64,000 nucleotides of DNA from Actinacidiphila rubida. GTDB lineage: Bacteria > Actinomycetota > Actinomycetes > Streptomycetales > Streptomycetaceae. Every line of letters begins with the position of its first letter. Position 1 is the stretch's first letter. Under the pieces are notes generated by a model. That model searched no databases. It was given only the letters and a program-made list of their open reading frames with translations, and was not told the origin of the DNA. Positions 8,766-17,493 of this stretch are shown one piece after another. Location of the stretch: NCBI RefSeq assembly GCF_900110255.1, contig NZ_FODD01000001.1, positions 310,001-374,000 on the forward strand, in the 5' to 3' direction. A program made the translations under genes and the position numbers.

Positions 8766-9173
8766 ATGAGCGACACCGTCGGAAGCGACCGCGGCACGGG
8801 CGGGCAGACCGCCACCGAGGCGTACTCCTTCGCCTGCATGAACTGCGGACACTGCTGGGAGCAGACCTACGAGATCGAGCACCACCAGGACGCCGCGGGA
8901 CGTCCGTACGTCACGTACCGCGCCGACGGCGTCGAGGTGCCGTCACCGCTGACCCGTCCCACCTGCGACAACTGCGACGGGCACCGGGTGCGGATCATGG
9001 GCTCCGGCCAGGTCTCCGAGGCCGTGGCACAGCGGTGGACGCTGGAGCACGGTGAGCACGACCGCGGAGTGCACCGCACCCACCACTGGCCGACGCTGCA
9101 CATGCTGCACCGCAGGCACGGGCAGGAGCCGCCGCGCCCCGAGGACGGCACCACACGCCGGACCGCGCCGTAG
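8766..9173 (+). CDS. Small zinc-ribbon-like protein of unknown function
   Basis: The 135-residue protein starts at ATG 8766 behind an AGGAG ribosome site. Two Cys clusters, CMNCGHC (about residues 21-27) and CDNC (about 64-67), flank a short beta-rich region and probably bind one zinc ion, as in a zinc ribbon. The C-terminal third is rich in His, Arg and Pro and looks disordered. Similar short proteins are, as I recall, widespread in streptomycetes without a known role. A nucleic-acid or protein binding function is only an inference from the zinc ribbon. The gene has its own long leader and precedes tatD by 121 bases. Confidence 0.75.
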   Translation: MSDTVGSDRGTGGQTATEAYSFACMNCGHCWEQTYEIEHHQDAAGRPYVTYRADGVEVPSPLTRPTCDNCDGHRVRIMGSGQVSEAVAQRWTLEHGEHDRGVHRTHHWPTLHMLHRRHGQEPPRPEDGTTRRTAP

Positions 9174-9215
9174 ACCCGGGTCCGACCGAGGCCCGGCCCG
9201 GCTCAGGCCCGGTCC

Positions 9216-9249
9216 GGCGTTCCGGCCGGGCGGGCGTTCCGGCCGGGCG
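9216..9249. repeat. 17-bp perfect tandem duplication upstream of tatD
   Basis: GGCGTTCCGGCCGGGCG is present twice head to tail without a spacer, 45 bases upstream of the tatD start. It probably arose by replication slippage. No regulatory role can be inferred. Confidence 0.7.
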
Positions 9250-9294
9250 GGGCCCGCGATCGCGGCCGCGCCCGAAGTCCCTAGGATCGGGCCC

Positions 9295-10221
9295 ATGGCG
9301 AGCCACGAAGACCCCAGCACCGCGGCCCAGGTCCGGTCCCGCACGGACGGCAAGAAGGCAGCACCGCCGCCGCCCGAGCCGCTGCGGGTCGCGGTCGCCG
9401 ACTCGCACACCCATCTGGACATGCAGTCCGGCACCGTCGAGGAGGCGCTCGCGCAGGCCGCCGCGGTGGGCGTGACCACCCTCATCCAGGTCGGCTGCGA
9501 CCTGCCCGGGTCCCGCTGGGCCGCCGAGACCGCCGCGGCGCACGCCGCCGTCTGGGCTTCCGTGGCCCTGCACCCCAACGAGGCCCCGCGGATCGTGCAC
9601 GGCGACGCCGAGGCCACCCACCCGCGGGCCGGCGGGCAGGTCCGCGCGGGCGGCGGCACGGCCGCGCTGGACGAGGCGCTCGACGAGATCGACGCGCTCG
9701 CCGCCCTGCCGCAGGTCCGCGGCGTCGGCGAGACCGGCCTGGACTACTACCGGACCGGCCCGGACGGCGTCGCCGCCCAGCACCACTCCTTCCGCCGGCA
9801 CATCGCCATCGCCAAGAAGCACGGCAAGGCGCTGGTCATCCACGACCGCGAGGCCCACGACGACGTGCTGCGCCTCCTCGACGAGGAGGGCGCGCCGGAC
9901 ACCGTCGTCTTCCACTGCTTCTCCGGCGACGCGGCGATGGCGAAGGTGTGCGCCGACCACGGCTACTACCTGTCCTTCGCGGGCAACGTCAGCTACAAGA
10001 ACGCGCAGAACCTGCGGGACGCCGTCGTCGTCGCCCCGCTGGACCGGCTGCTGGTGGAGACCGACGCGCCGTTCCTGACCCCCGTGCCGTACCGGGGCCG
10101 CCCCAACGCGCCGTACCTCATCCCCGTCACGCTGCGCGCGATGGCCGCGGCCCGCGGCACGCACGAGGACGCGCTGGCCGCGGCGATCGCCGAGAACACC
10201 GCCAGGGCCTTCGCGTACTGA
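9295..10221 (+). CDS. TatD-family metal-dependent hydrolase/deoxyribonuclease
   Basis: The start is ATG 9295 (MASHEDPST); the upstream extension of the frame is GC-rich spacer. The 308-residue protein has the TatD metal-binding pattern: [34 protein letters not shown] and [11 protein letters not shown]. TatD enzymes are TIM-barrel hydrolases with 3'-5' nuclease activity on single-stranded nucleic acid, implicated in DNA repair and degradation. The first 30 residues and a segment around 100-115 (Gly/Ala-rich) are extra to the Escherichia coli proteins. The gene is followed after 35 bases by rsmA/ksgA, so the two are probably co-transcribed, as is usual in actinobacteria. Confidence 0.93.
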   Translation: MASHEDPSTAAQVRSRTDGKKAAPPPPEPLRVAVADSHTHLDMQSGTVEEALAQAAAVGVTTLIQVGCDLPGSRWAAETAAAHAAVWASVALHPNEAPRIVHGDAEATHPRAGGQVRAGGGTAALDEALDEIDALAALPQVRGVGETGLDYYRTGPDGVAAQHHSFRRHIAIAKKHGKALVIHDREAHDDVLRLLDEEGAPDTVVFHCFSGDAAMAKVCADHGYYLSFAGNVSYKNAQNLRDAVVVAPLDRLLVETDAPFLTPVPYRGRPNAPYLIPVTLRAMAAARGTHEDALAAAIAENTARAFAY

Positions 10222-10256
10222 CGGGCGTCCGGCGCGGTGCCGATAGCCTTGCGGGT

Positions 10257-11207
10257 GTGAGTACGACACCCCCCGACGGCCCCGCGCACGAGGCGCACGA
10301 CCCGGACGCCCCCGGCGCCCAGGACTCCCCGGGCGACCAGGACTCCCTGCTCGGCCCGGCCGACGTGCGGGAACTGGCCGCCGCGCTGGGCGTGCGCCCG
10401 ACCAAGCAGCGCGGCCAGAACTTCGTCATCGACGCCAACACGGTGCGGCGGATCGTCAGGACCGCGGGGGTGCGGCCGCAGGACGTCGTCGTGGAGGTCG
10501 GCCCGGGGCTCGGGTCGCTCACCCTGGGGCTGCTGGAGGCCGCCGACCGGGTCACCGCCATCGAGATCGACGACGTCCTCGCCGGGGCGCTGCCCGCCAC
10601 CGTGGCCGCGCGGCTGCCCGCGCGCGCCGACCGGTTCGCGCTGGTGCACAGCGACGCGATGCAGGTCGCCGAGCTGCCCGGGCCGCCGCCCACCGCGCTC
10701 GTCGCGAACCTGCCGTACAACGTGGCCGTCCCCGTGCTGCTGCACATGCTCGCGACGTTCCCGAGCATCGAGCGCACCCTGGTGATGGTGCAGTCCGAGG
10801 TCGCCGACCGGCTCGCCGCGCAGCCCGGCAACAAGGTGTACGGCGTGCCGTCGGTGAAGGCCAACTGGTACGCGGACGTGCGCAGGGCCGGTGCCATCGG
10901 GCGCAACGTCTTCTGGCCCGCGCCCAACGTGGACTCCGGTCTCGTCTCGCTGGTGCGCCGCGACCCGCCGAGCACCACCGCCTCGCGCGAGGAGGTGTTC
11001 GCGGCGGTCGACGCGGCGTTCGCCCAGCGCCGCAAGACGCTGCGGGCCGCGCTGTCCGGATGGGCGGGGTCCGCGCCGGCCGCGGAGGCCGCGCTGGTCG
11101 CGGCGGGGATCTCCCCGCAGGCCCGCGGGGAGGCGCTGACCGTCGAGGAGTTCGCCGCCATCGCCGAGCACCGCCCGGACCGGTCCGCACCGGTGTCCCG
11201 CCCGTGA
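10257..11207 (+). CDS. rsmA (ksgA): 16S rRNA (adenine(1518)-N6/adenine(1519)-N6)-dimethyltransferase
   Basis: The GTG at 10257 starts a 316-residue protein; its first 40 residues are acidic and probably disordered, followed by the KsgA core. Diagnostic motifs are RGQNFVID, the SAM-binding [18 protein letters not shown], and the NLPYNVAVP active-site loop. The enzyme dimethylates two adjacent adenines near the 3' end of 16S rRNA during 30S assembly; loss gives kasugamycin resistance. It stands between tatD and ispE, the usual actinobacterial order tatD-(rpf)-ksgA-ispE, here without an rpf gene between tatD and ksgA. Confidence 0.95.
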   Translation: MSTTPPDGPAHEAHDPDAPGAQDSPGDQDSLLGPADVRELAAALGVRPTKQRGQNFVIDANTVRRIVRTAGVRPQDVVVEVGPGLGSLTLGLLEAADRVTAIEIDDVLAGALPATVAARLPARADRFALVHSDAMQVAELPGPPPTALVANLPYNVAVPVLLHMLATFPSIERTLVMVQSEVADRLAAQPGNKVYGVPSVKANWYADVRRAGAIGRNVFWPAPNVDSGLVSLVRRDPPSTTASREEVFAAVDAAFAQRRKTLRAALSGWAGSAPAAEAALVAAGISPQARGEALTVEEFAAIAEHRPDRSAPVSRP

Positions 11208-11286
11208 CCCGCCGCCCGCCGCACCGGCCCCGGCACCGTCCGTCCGAACCGACCCGCGCCGTACCGCCCCCGAGGAGCCCCCGCCC

Positions 11287-12201
11287 GTGACCGCCGCCTC
11301 CGTGACCGTCCGCGTGCCCGCCAAGGTCAACGTCCAGCTCGCCGTGGGCGGGCTCCGGCCCGACGGCTTCCACGACCTGGCCAACGTCTTCCTCGCCGTC
11401 GGGCTGTACGACCACGTCACGGCCGCGCCCGCGGCCGGCCTGCGGATCAGCGGGGAGGGCCGGGACATCGAGTCCGTCCCGCTCGACGCGTCGAACCTCG
11501 CGGCGCGCGCCGCGATCGTCCTGGCCGAGCGCCACGGCATCGAGCCGCGGGTCCACCTGCACCTCCGCAAGGACATCCCGGTGGCCGGCGGCATGGCCGG
11601 CGGCAGCGCGGACGCGGCGGGCGCGCTGGTCGCCTGCGACGCGCTGTGGGGCCTGGGAACGCCGCGCGAGGAGCTGCTGGCGATCTGCGCGGAGCTGGGC
11701 AGCGACGTGCCGTTCGCCTTGGCCGGCGGGGCCGCGCTCGGCGTCGGCCGCGGCGAGATCCTCACTCCGCTCGAGGTGGGCGGCGCGTTCCACTGGGTGT
11801 TCGCCGCGGCGGAGGGCGGGCTGTCCACGCCGGCCGTCTACCGCGAGTGCGATCGCCTCCGGCGCGAGCGGGGGGCCGGGGACGGCGTCGACGACGTGGC
11901 CGTGCCGGCGGCGGATCCCCGCCTGCTGGACGCGCTGCGCGCGGGTGACGTCCACGCGCTGGCCGCGACGCTCTCCAACGACCTGCAGTCCGCCGCGCTG
12001 TCCCTGCGGCCGGACCTGGCGCGGACGCTGCGGGCCGGCGAGGACGCGGGGGCGCTGGCCGCGGTGGTGTCCGGGTCGGGGCCGACCTGCGCGTTCCTCG
12101 TCTCCGACGAGGAGACGGCGGCCAAGCTGGCCCACGCGCTCGGGCCCGCGGCCCGCCCCGCTCCGGCCCCGGCGCCGGGCGCCACCCTCCTCCCGGCCTA
12201 G
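11287..12201 (+). CDS. ispE: 4-diphosphocytidyl-2-C-methyl-D-erythritol kinase
   Basis: The GTG start at 11287 follows an AGGAG-like site (CGAGGAG). The 304-residue GHMP kinase has VRVPAKVNVQLAVG at the N-terminus, the ATP-binding glycine loop PVAGGMAGGSADAAGA and the late GSGPTCAF motif. It phosphorylates CDP-methylerythritol in the non-mevalonate isoprenoid pathway, which supplies lipid carriers such as undecaprenyl phosphate. It probably shares a transcript with tatD and rsmA. The C-terminus ends in an Ala/Pro-rich tail. The stop is followed by a tandemly duplicated intergenic sequence. Confidence 0.95.
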   Translation: MTAASVTVRVPAKVNVQLAVGGLRPDGFHDLANVFLAVGLYDHVTAAPAAGLRISGEGRDIESVPLDASNLAARAAIVLAERHGIEPRVHLHLRKDIPVAGGMAGGSADAAGALVACDALWGLGTPREELLAICAELGSDVPFALAGGAALGVGRGEILTPLEVGGAFHWVFAAAEGGLSTPAVYRECDRLRRERGAGDGVDDVAVPAADPRLLDALRAGDVHALAATLSNDLQSAALSLRPDLARTLRAGEDAGALAAVVSGSGPTCAFLVSDEETAAKLAHALGPAARPAPAPAPGATLLPA

Positions 12202-12213
12202 GGGCTGCCACCC

Positions 12214-12424
12214 GCCGGGTGGGGCCGATGCTGTCGCCGCCGGGCCACCGGCCGGTGGTGGGTCGCTCGCGCTGGGGGCAGCTCCCGGCCGAAGGCTGGA
12301 GGACCCCGCGCCCCTGGTCCGGCCGGGTGGGGTCGTTGCTGTCGCCGCCGGGCCACCGGCCGGTGGTGGGTCGCTCGCGCTGGGGGCAGCTCCCGGCCGA
12401 AGGCTAGGGGACCTCGCGCCCCTG
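12214..12424. repeat. Tandem duplication with 108-bp period in the ispE-ABC-F gap
   Basis: Two nearly identical units of about 103 bases (12214-12316 and 12322-12424) share runs such as GCCACCGGCCGGTGGTGGGT and a closing CGCGCCCCTG, differing at only a few positions. Each contains the inverted repeat CCACCGGCCGGTGG. The style resembles the mobile intergenic repeats scattered through streptomycete chromosomes. No gene was seen in 12202-12569; the last 140 bases probably carry the promoter of the ABC-F gene. Confidence 0.8.
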
Positions 12425-12569
12425 AGGGGGGCCCTGGTGTGGGCGGGGCGCGGCACGGACGGATGCCCCGGGGGCAAGGGGCGCTCCTCGGGCGGGCCGG
12501 AGGTGGCGGCGCGGGGAAGTAGGGTGGGAGGTCGGAGATCCCCCAGCTGAAGCGTGGAGAAGTGCCGAC

Positions 12570-14360
12570 GTGGCCGTCAATCTCGTCAATGTCGAAGCCG
12601 TCGGCAAGACCTACGGGACCCGGACGCTGCTGGACTCGTTGAGTCTGGGCGTCTCGGAGGGGGACCGGATCGGCGTCGTGGGGCGCAACGGGGACGGCAA
12701 GACGACCCTCGTCCGCATCCTCGCGAAGCTGGAGGAGCCGGACTCGGGCCGCGTCACCCACCAGGGCGGGCTGCGCTTCGGGGTGCTCACCCAGAACGAC
12801 TCGCTGGACCCGAAGGCCACCGTCCGGCACGAGGTCGTCGGCGACCGGCCCGACCACGTGTGGGCCGGCGACGCCCGGGTCCGCGACGTGCTGACCGGGC
12901 TGTTCGGCTCGCTGGACCTGCCCGGCTTCCCCGACGGCATGGACACCGTCATCGGCCCGCTGTCCGGCGGCGAGCGCCGTCGCATCGCGCTGGCCCGGCT
13001 GCTCATCCAGGAGCAGGACCTGATCGTCCTGGACGAGCCGACCAACCACCTGGACGTGGAGGGCATCTCGTGGCTGGCCGGCCACCTGCGGGCCCGGCGC
13101 TCCGCGCTGGTGTGCGTCACCCACGACCGCTGGTTCCTCGACCAGGTCTGCACCCGCATGTGGGACGTGCAGCGCGGCACCGTCTACGAGTACGAGGGCG
13201 GCTACAGCGACTACGTCTTCGCGCGGGCCGAGCGCGAGCGGATCGCGGCCACCGAGGAGACCAAGCGGCAGAACCTGGTCCGCAAGGAGCTGGCGTGGCT
13301 GCGCCGCGGCGCCCCCGCCCGCACCTCCAAGCCGCGCTTCCGCATCGAGGCGGCGAACGCGCTGATCGAGGACGTGCCGCCGCCGCGCGACTCCGCGGAG
13401 CTGATGCGGTTCGCCAACTCCCGCCTCGGCAAGACGGTGTTCGACCTGGAGGACGTGACCGTCACCGCGGGTCCCAAGGAGCTGCTGGCCCATGTGACCT
13501 GGCAGTTGGGCCCCGGCGACCGGATCGGCCTGGTCGGCGTCAACGGCGCCGGCAAGACCTCGCTCCTGCGCGCGCTGGCCGACGCGGACGCAAGCGAGGG
13601 CGAGGTGCAGCCCGCGCACGGGCGGGTGGTCGTCGGAAAGACGGTGAAGCTGGCGTACCTCTCGCAGGAGGTCGCGGAGCTGGACCCGGCCCAACGGGTG
13701 CTGCAGGCCGTGGAGTCGGTGCGGCAGCGGGTCGACCTCGGCAAGGGCCGGGAGATGACCGCGGGCCAGCTGTGCGAGCGGTTCGGCTTCACCAAGGAGA
13801 AGCAGTGGACGCCCGTCGGCGACCTGTCCGGCGGTGAGCGGCGCCGGCTGCAGATCCTGCGGCTGCTGATGGACGAGCCCAACGTGCTGTTCCTGGACGA
13901 GCCGACGAACGACCTCGACATCGAGACGCTGACGCAGCTGGAGGACCTGCTCGACGGCTGGCCGGGGTCGATGGTGGTCATCAGCCACGACCGCTACTTC
14001 CTGGAGCGCACCACCGACCGGGTGTTCGCGCTGCTGGGCGACCGGACGCTGCGGATGCTGCCGCGCGGCGTCGACGAGTACCTGGAGCGCCGCCGCAAGG
14101 CCGCGGAGGAGGCCACGCCCCCGCCGCCGCCCGCCAAGGAGAAGCCGGCCGGCGACACCCGCGCGGCCAAGAAGGAACTGCAGCGCGTCGAGCGGCAGTT
14201 GGACAAGATCGGCGACCGCGAGAACAAGCTGCACGCGCAGATCGCCGAACACGCCACGGACTTCGGGAAGGTGGCCTCGCTCGACGCGGAACTGCGCGCA
14301 CTGCGCGACGAGCGCGAGGAGTTGGAGATGCGCTGGCTGGAGCTCGCGGAGGACGTGTAG
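12570..14360 (+). CDS. ABC-F family ATP-binding protein
   Basis: The GTG start at 12570 lies behind GGAGAAG. The 596-residue protein has two ABC modules on one chain and no membrane segment: first Walker A GRNGDGKTT, signature LSGGERRRIALA and Walker B LDEPTNHLD; second Walker A GVNGAGKTS, signature LSGGERRRLQIL and LDEPTNDLD. Between them is the linker, and a Lys/Glu-rich coiled coil (about residues 515-596) forms the C-terminus as in Uup-like members. ABC-F proteins act on the ribosome as translation factors or target protectors; the conserved chromosomal setting argues for a housekeeping rather than a resistance role. The subfamily is not determined. Confidence 0.92.
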   Translation: MAVNLVNVEAVGKTYGTRTLLDSLSLGVSEGDRIGVVGRNGDGKTTLVRILAKLEEPDSGRVTHQGGLRFGVLTQNDSLDPKATVRHEVVGDRPDHVWAGDARVRDVLTGLFGSLDLPGFPDGMDTVIGPLSGGERRRIALARLLIQEQDLIVLDEPTNHLDVEGISWLAGHLRARRSALVCVTHDRWFLDQVCTRMWDVQRGTVYEYEGGYSDYVFARAERERIAATEETKRQNLVRKELAWLRRGAPARTSKPRFRIEAANALIEDVPPPRDSAELMRFANSRLGKTVFDLEDVTVTAGPKELLAHVTWQLGPGDRIGLVGVNGAGKTSLLRALADADASEGEVQPAHGRVVVGKTVKLAYLSQEVAELDPAQRVLQAVESVRQRVDLGKGREMTAGQLCERFGFTKEKQWTPVGDLSGGERRRLQILRLLMDEPNVLFLDEPTNDLDIETLTQLEDLLDGWPGSMVVISHDRYFLERTTDRVFALLGDRTLRMLPRGVDEYLERRRKAAEEATPPPPPAKEKPAGDTRAAKKELQRVERQLDKIGDRENKLHAQIAEHATDFGKVASLDAELRALRDEREELEMRWLELAEDV

Positions 14361-14466
14361 CAGGGCGGTAACGGAACGGCTCCGGGCTGAGGCGTCAAGA
14401 GGGCCGGGTGGTAGAAAGAATGACCGCCCGTCCGACACCTGAGCGAAGTACGAAGAGGACCTGCCG

Positions 14467-16287
14467 ATGTCGCAGCCGCCCCCGCCCCCTGGAAACCCGC
14501 CCCAGTTCGGGGCGTCGGACGGCGCCGTTCCGCCGCCTCCGCAGGGTCCGGCGCAGGGCGGGGCGCAGACGCCTCCTCCTCCTCCTCCGGGCGGGTACGG
14601 CTACCCGGCCCCGCCGACCCCGACACAGGTCGGCCCCCAGACGCCGCCTCCGGTGCCGCCGTCCGACAACCCGTACGCCGCACCGGTGCCGCCGGCCCAG
14701 AACCCGTACGCGGCACCGACCCAACCCGCTTTCCCCCAGCAGCAGTTCCCGCAGCAGCCCCCGCCGCCGTACCCGAGCGCGCCGCAGGCGCCACAGCCGC
14801 AGGCGCAGGGCTACGGCTACCCGGGGCAGCAGCAGGGCTATCCGGGCCAGCCGCAGGGCTACCCCCAGCAGCCGTACGGGTACGGGCAGACCCCGCCGCC
14901 CGGCGGCTACCCGCAGCAGTACCCGGGTGCTCCGGCCGGCGGTGGCCGCTCCTCCGGCAAGGTCGTCGGGATCGTCGCCGCGGTGGTCGCCGCGGTGCTC
15001 GTCGTCGGGGGCGGCGTGTGGTTCGCGACGAAGGGCGGCGGCGACGACCCGAAGCCCAAGCCGCAGGCGGACTCGGGCGGTTCGCAGGGGACGAGCGGCG
15101 GCCCCACCGGGTCCTCGCACAACACCTCGCTGTCGCTGAAGTGGCAGGCCAAGGGGGACACGGTCGCCGAGAAGGACAACCTCAAGGAGGTCATCGGCGT
15201 CTGGTTCACCGACAAGTACGTGGTGAAGAACCAGGTCGACAAGGTCGTGGGGTACGACCGGTCGAGCGGCGCCGTCGCGTGGACGGTGCCGGCGGTCTCC
15301 GGCGGCGAGTGCACCGCGGCGCGCGACGCGTGGAACAACCTGGCCGCGATCCAGTACGGCCGCAACTGCGAGAAGGTCATGGTCATCGACATGGCGACGG
15401 GCAAGGTCGCCTGGACCAAGGACCTGCCGGGCGCGGCCGGCGCCAACGACAGCACCTTCCACTACAGCGAGATGGCGATCAGCGGCGACGCGGTCGGCAT
15501 CGACTGGCTGGAGGGCTCGATCGCGTACCGGCTCAGCGACCAGAAGGTGCTGTGGCAGGGCGGCGACGGCGAGTGCAAGGACGACGGCTACGCCGGCGGC
15601 AAGCAGTTCGTGGCGGTCGTCAACTGCGGCTACAGCACGTACAAGGTCCAGCTGATCGACCCCGCGAACAACGGCAAGTCGAAGTGGACGTGGACCGCAC
15701 CGGCCGGCACCCAGGTCAACGCGGTGGTGTCCACCGACCCCGTGGTGGTGATCATCGGCACCGAGTCCAAGCTGAAGACCGACGTGGTGTCACTGGTCGA
15801 CGGCCGCCTGCAGTCCCGGGTCTCGCTCGGCACCGACAAGTACGACATCGACGACGACGGCACCGAGCAGGAAGCGGTGCACAACGTTCTGGTGTCCAAG
15901 GACACGCTGTACCTGACGCTGGACAGCCAGCGCGACGCCCAGGGCCAGGTGCTGGGCGGCATCGTGGCGTTCGACCTCGCGGACGGCAAGCAGAAGTGGA
16001 TCGCCCGGCCCACCGGCAAGCACGCCATCACCGGCCTGGACTTCGTCGGCGACAAGGTGCTGGCGTACGAGCCGCCGAGCTACAACGTGCAGGGCCAACT
16101 GGTCACCGTGGACCCGGCGACGGGGGCGATCAGCCCGTACGCGTCGTTCCCCCAGGACGCCTACGACGCGCTGGACACGTCCGGCTCGGGTGAGTACCCG
16201 CAGTGGCACGACGGGCAGTTCTACCTCATCAACCGGACGATGTACGCCGGCAACGACGACCAGAAGTACGTGATCGCCTACGGCTGA
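14467..16287 (+). CDS. Membrane-anchored PQQ-like beta-propeller protein with Pro/Gln-rich cytoplasmic tail
   Basis: The 606-residue product has three parts. Residues 1-158 are a disordered Pro/Gln/Gly/Tyr-rich region with repeated GYPGQ and NPYAAP units. Residues about 164-186 form a single membrane helix. The rest is extracellular and rich in beta strands, with repeated blade motifs such as VVGYDRSSGAVAW, VIDMATGKVAW and IVAFDLADGKQKW, typical of PQQ-binding-like (YVTN/BamB-like) propellers. No catalytic residues for a quinoprotein enzyme were recognised, so it is probably a sensor or scaffold. The layout (intrinsically disordered inside, propeller outside) is common in actinobacterial cell-envelope proteins. 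A hairpin terminator follows at once. Confidence 0.85.
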   Translation: MSQPPPPPGNPPQFGASDGAVPPPPQGPAQGGAQTPPPPPPGGYGYPAPPTPTQVGPQTPPPVPPSDNPYAAPVPPAQNPYAAPTQPAFPQQQFPQQPPPPYPSAPQAPQPQAQGYGYPGQQQGYPGQPQGYPQQPYGYGQTPPPGGYPQQYPGAPAGGGRSSGKVVGIVAAVVAAVLVVGGGVWFATKGGGDDPKPKPQADSGGSQGTSGGPTGSSHNTSLSLKWQAKGDTVAEKDNLKEVIGVWFTDKYVVKNQVDKVVGYDRSSGAVAWTVPAVSGGECTAARDAWNNLAAIQYGRNCEKVMVIDMATGKVAWTKDLPGAAGANDSTFHYSEMAISGDAVGIDWLEGSIAYRLSDQKVLWQGGDGECKDDGYAGGKQFVAVVNCGYSTYKVQLIDPANNGKSKWTWTAPAGTQVNAVVSTDPVVVIIGTESKLKTDVVSLVDGRLQSRVSLGTDKYDIDDDGTEQEAVHNVLVSKDTLYLTLDSQRDAQGQVLGGIVAFDLADGKQKWIARPTGKHAITGLDFVGDKVLAYEPPSYNVQGQLVTVDPATGAISPYASFPQDAYDALDTSGSGEYPQWHDGQFYLINRTMYAGNDDQKYVIAYG

Positions 16288-16301
16288 CCAGGCCGGGCGG
16301 G

Positions 16302-16327
16302 CCGCGCGGGCGAGGACGCCCGCGCGG
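16302..16327. terminator. Terminator hairpin after the PQQ-propeller gene
   Basis: A perfect 11-bp stem (left arm CCGCGCGGGCG) with an AGGA tetraloop begins 15 bases after the stop codon. Downstream (16371-16425) the motif CCGGAACGT occurs twice, 37 bases apart, in the likely promoter region of the next gene. Confidence 0.78.
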
Positions 16328-16549
16328 ACGCCGCGCAGGTTGCCGCCGCGCCCCCTGCCGGATGGCGTTTCCGGAATTGCCGGAACGTTTCCCCCGGTTG
16401 GGGGCGCGCGGCGTTCCCGGAACGTGTAGCTTCGCGGCGGATGGAGCGATCCGTGCGGGGGCATGGTTGGAACCGTTCGTGCCGCGGTATGCACTGGGGA
16501 ACGGGGGCCGGCGGCGGTCCGGGTTCCGGTGGGATTGGGGATTCCCGAC

Positions 16550-17224
16550 ATGGGTCTACGGCTCGTCGTGGTCGACGACCACCGGCTGCTCGCCGAGGCG
16601 CTCGCCTCTGCCCTGAAGCTGCGCGGCCACCGGGTGCTGGCCGCGGCCGCTCCGGCCGGCGGCGCGGCCGAACTCGTGCTGAGCCGTTCGCCCGAGGTGT
16701 GCCTGCTGGGCACCGCGGCGCCGTCCGAGCCCGGGGTGTTCGACCCGGTGGTGCGGATCAAGCGCGAGCGGCCGGCGGTCGCCGTGGTGGTGCTGGGCCC
16801 GGTGCCCGATCCGCGCGGCATCGCGGCCGCGTTCGCCGCCGGCGCGTCCGGCTACGTGCGCCACGACGAGCGCATCGAGGGCGTGGAGCGGGCGATGGCC
16901 AAGGCGCGGGCCGGTGAGGTCGCGGTCGCCCCCGGCCTGTTGCAGGGCGCGTTCGCCGAGCTGCTCAACCCGGCCCGGCAGCCTGACGACGAGGGTGTGC
17001 GGCTGCTGGAGATGCTCACCCCGCGCGAGGTCGAGGTGCTGGTCAGGGTCGCCGAGGGCGAGGACACCCGGGTGATCGCGGCGGGGATGCGGATAGCGCC
17101 CAGCACGGCCCGCACCCATGTGCAGCGGGTACTGATGAAGCTGGGCGTGGGCTCCCGGCTGGAGGCCGCCGCGCTGGCGGCCCGCACCGGCCTGCTGGAG
17201 CGCGCCGCGGGCGAGCGGGCGTAA
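16550..17224 (+). CDS. LuxR/NarL-type regulator with degenerate receiver domain
   Basis: Start at ATG 16550 (MGLRLVVVDDHRLL); the upstream in-frame extension does not resemble the family. The 224-residue protein aligns with NarL-type response regulators: a receiver (about 1-125) and a C-terminal helix-turn-helix (TPREVEVLVRVAEG to about 215). The acidic pair D9-D10 is kept, but the phosphoacceptor Asp is replaced by Gly54 (VCLLGTAAP), the switch Thr/Ser by Gly (VVVLGPV) and the conserved Lys by His (GYVRHDE). Such atypical regulators work without phosphorylation, by ligand binding or by level. No histidine kinase gene is adjacent. Its target is unknown; the gal operon lies downstream on the same strand but beyond a hairpin. 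Confidence 0.85.
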   Translation: MGLRLVVVDDHRLLAEALASALKLRGHRVLAAAAPAGGAAELVLSRSPEVCLLGTAAPSEPGVFDPVVRIKRERPAVAVVVLGPVPDPRGIAAAFAAGASGYVRHDERIEGVERAMAKARAGEVAVAPGLLQGAFAELLNPARQPDDEGVRLLEMLTPREVEVLVRVAEGEDTRVIAAGMRIAPSTARTHVQRVLMKLGVGSRLEAAALAARTGLLERAAGERA

Positions 17225-17237
17225 GGCACTCCGTCAG

Positions 17238-17264
17238 GCCCCGGACCCCTGCCAGGCCCGGGGC
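17238..17264. terminator. Probable terminator hairpin before the gal promoter
   Basis: A 7-bp GC stem (GCCCCGG/CCGGGGC) with a 13-base loop starts 14 bases after the regulator stop codon. The flanking sequence offers further GGGCCC-type pairings. Confidence 0.45.
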
Positions 17265-17333
17265 GCCTCCCCTGGGCCCGGGATCCCCCCGTCGGGCCCC
17301 CGGGCCTAGCCGCCATGTCGCGGGGCCCCGTTC

Positions 17334-17493
17334 GATCACTGTTCGGCTTTGTTTGGTTGTGCCCGTCCCGGGCTTCCCATGACCGCCTCTGGCCGCTATG
17401 AACTTCGTGCTGCCCCGCGCATTGACGGAACTGTTCTGTTGTGATTCATTGTGTGCGGTTCTGTTGAGTGCGCAGGGTGTGAGGTGCCGCAGG
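17334..17493 (+). promoter_or_regulatory. gal operon promoter/operator region
   Basis: Upstream of galT the base composition drops sharply in G+C and the strand becomes T-rich. GTTCTGTTG occurs twice as a direct repeat (17433-17441 and 17458-17466, 25 bases apart), and a related GTTCGGCTTTGTTTGGTTGTG-like stretch lies at 17340-17360. TTGACG at 17422-17427 could be a -35 box with an ATTCAT-like -10 sixteen bases later. The glucose/galactose-controlled galP1 promoter of S. lividans lies in the same position (established); whether these repeats are the operator is inference. Confidence 0.5.

Noticed and set aside
12570-14360. ABC-F gene as an antibiotic-resistance determinant
   Set aside because: It lies in a conserved housekeeping context and has no biosynthetic genes around it; sequence alone does not support a resistance role.
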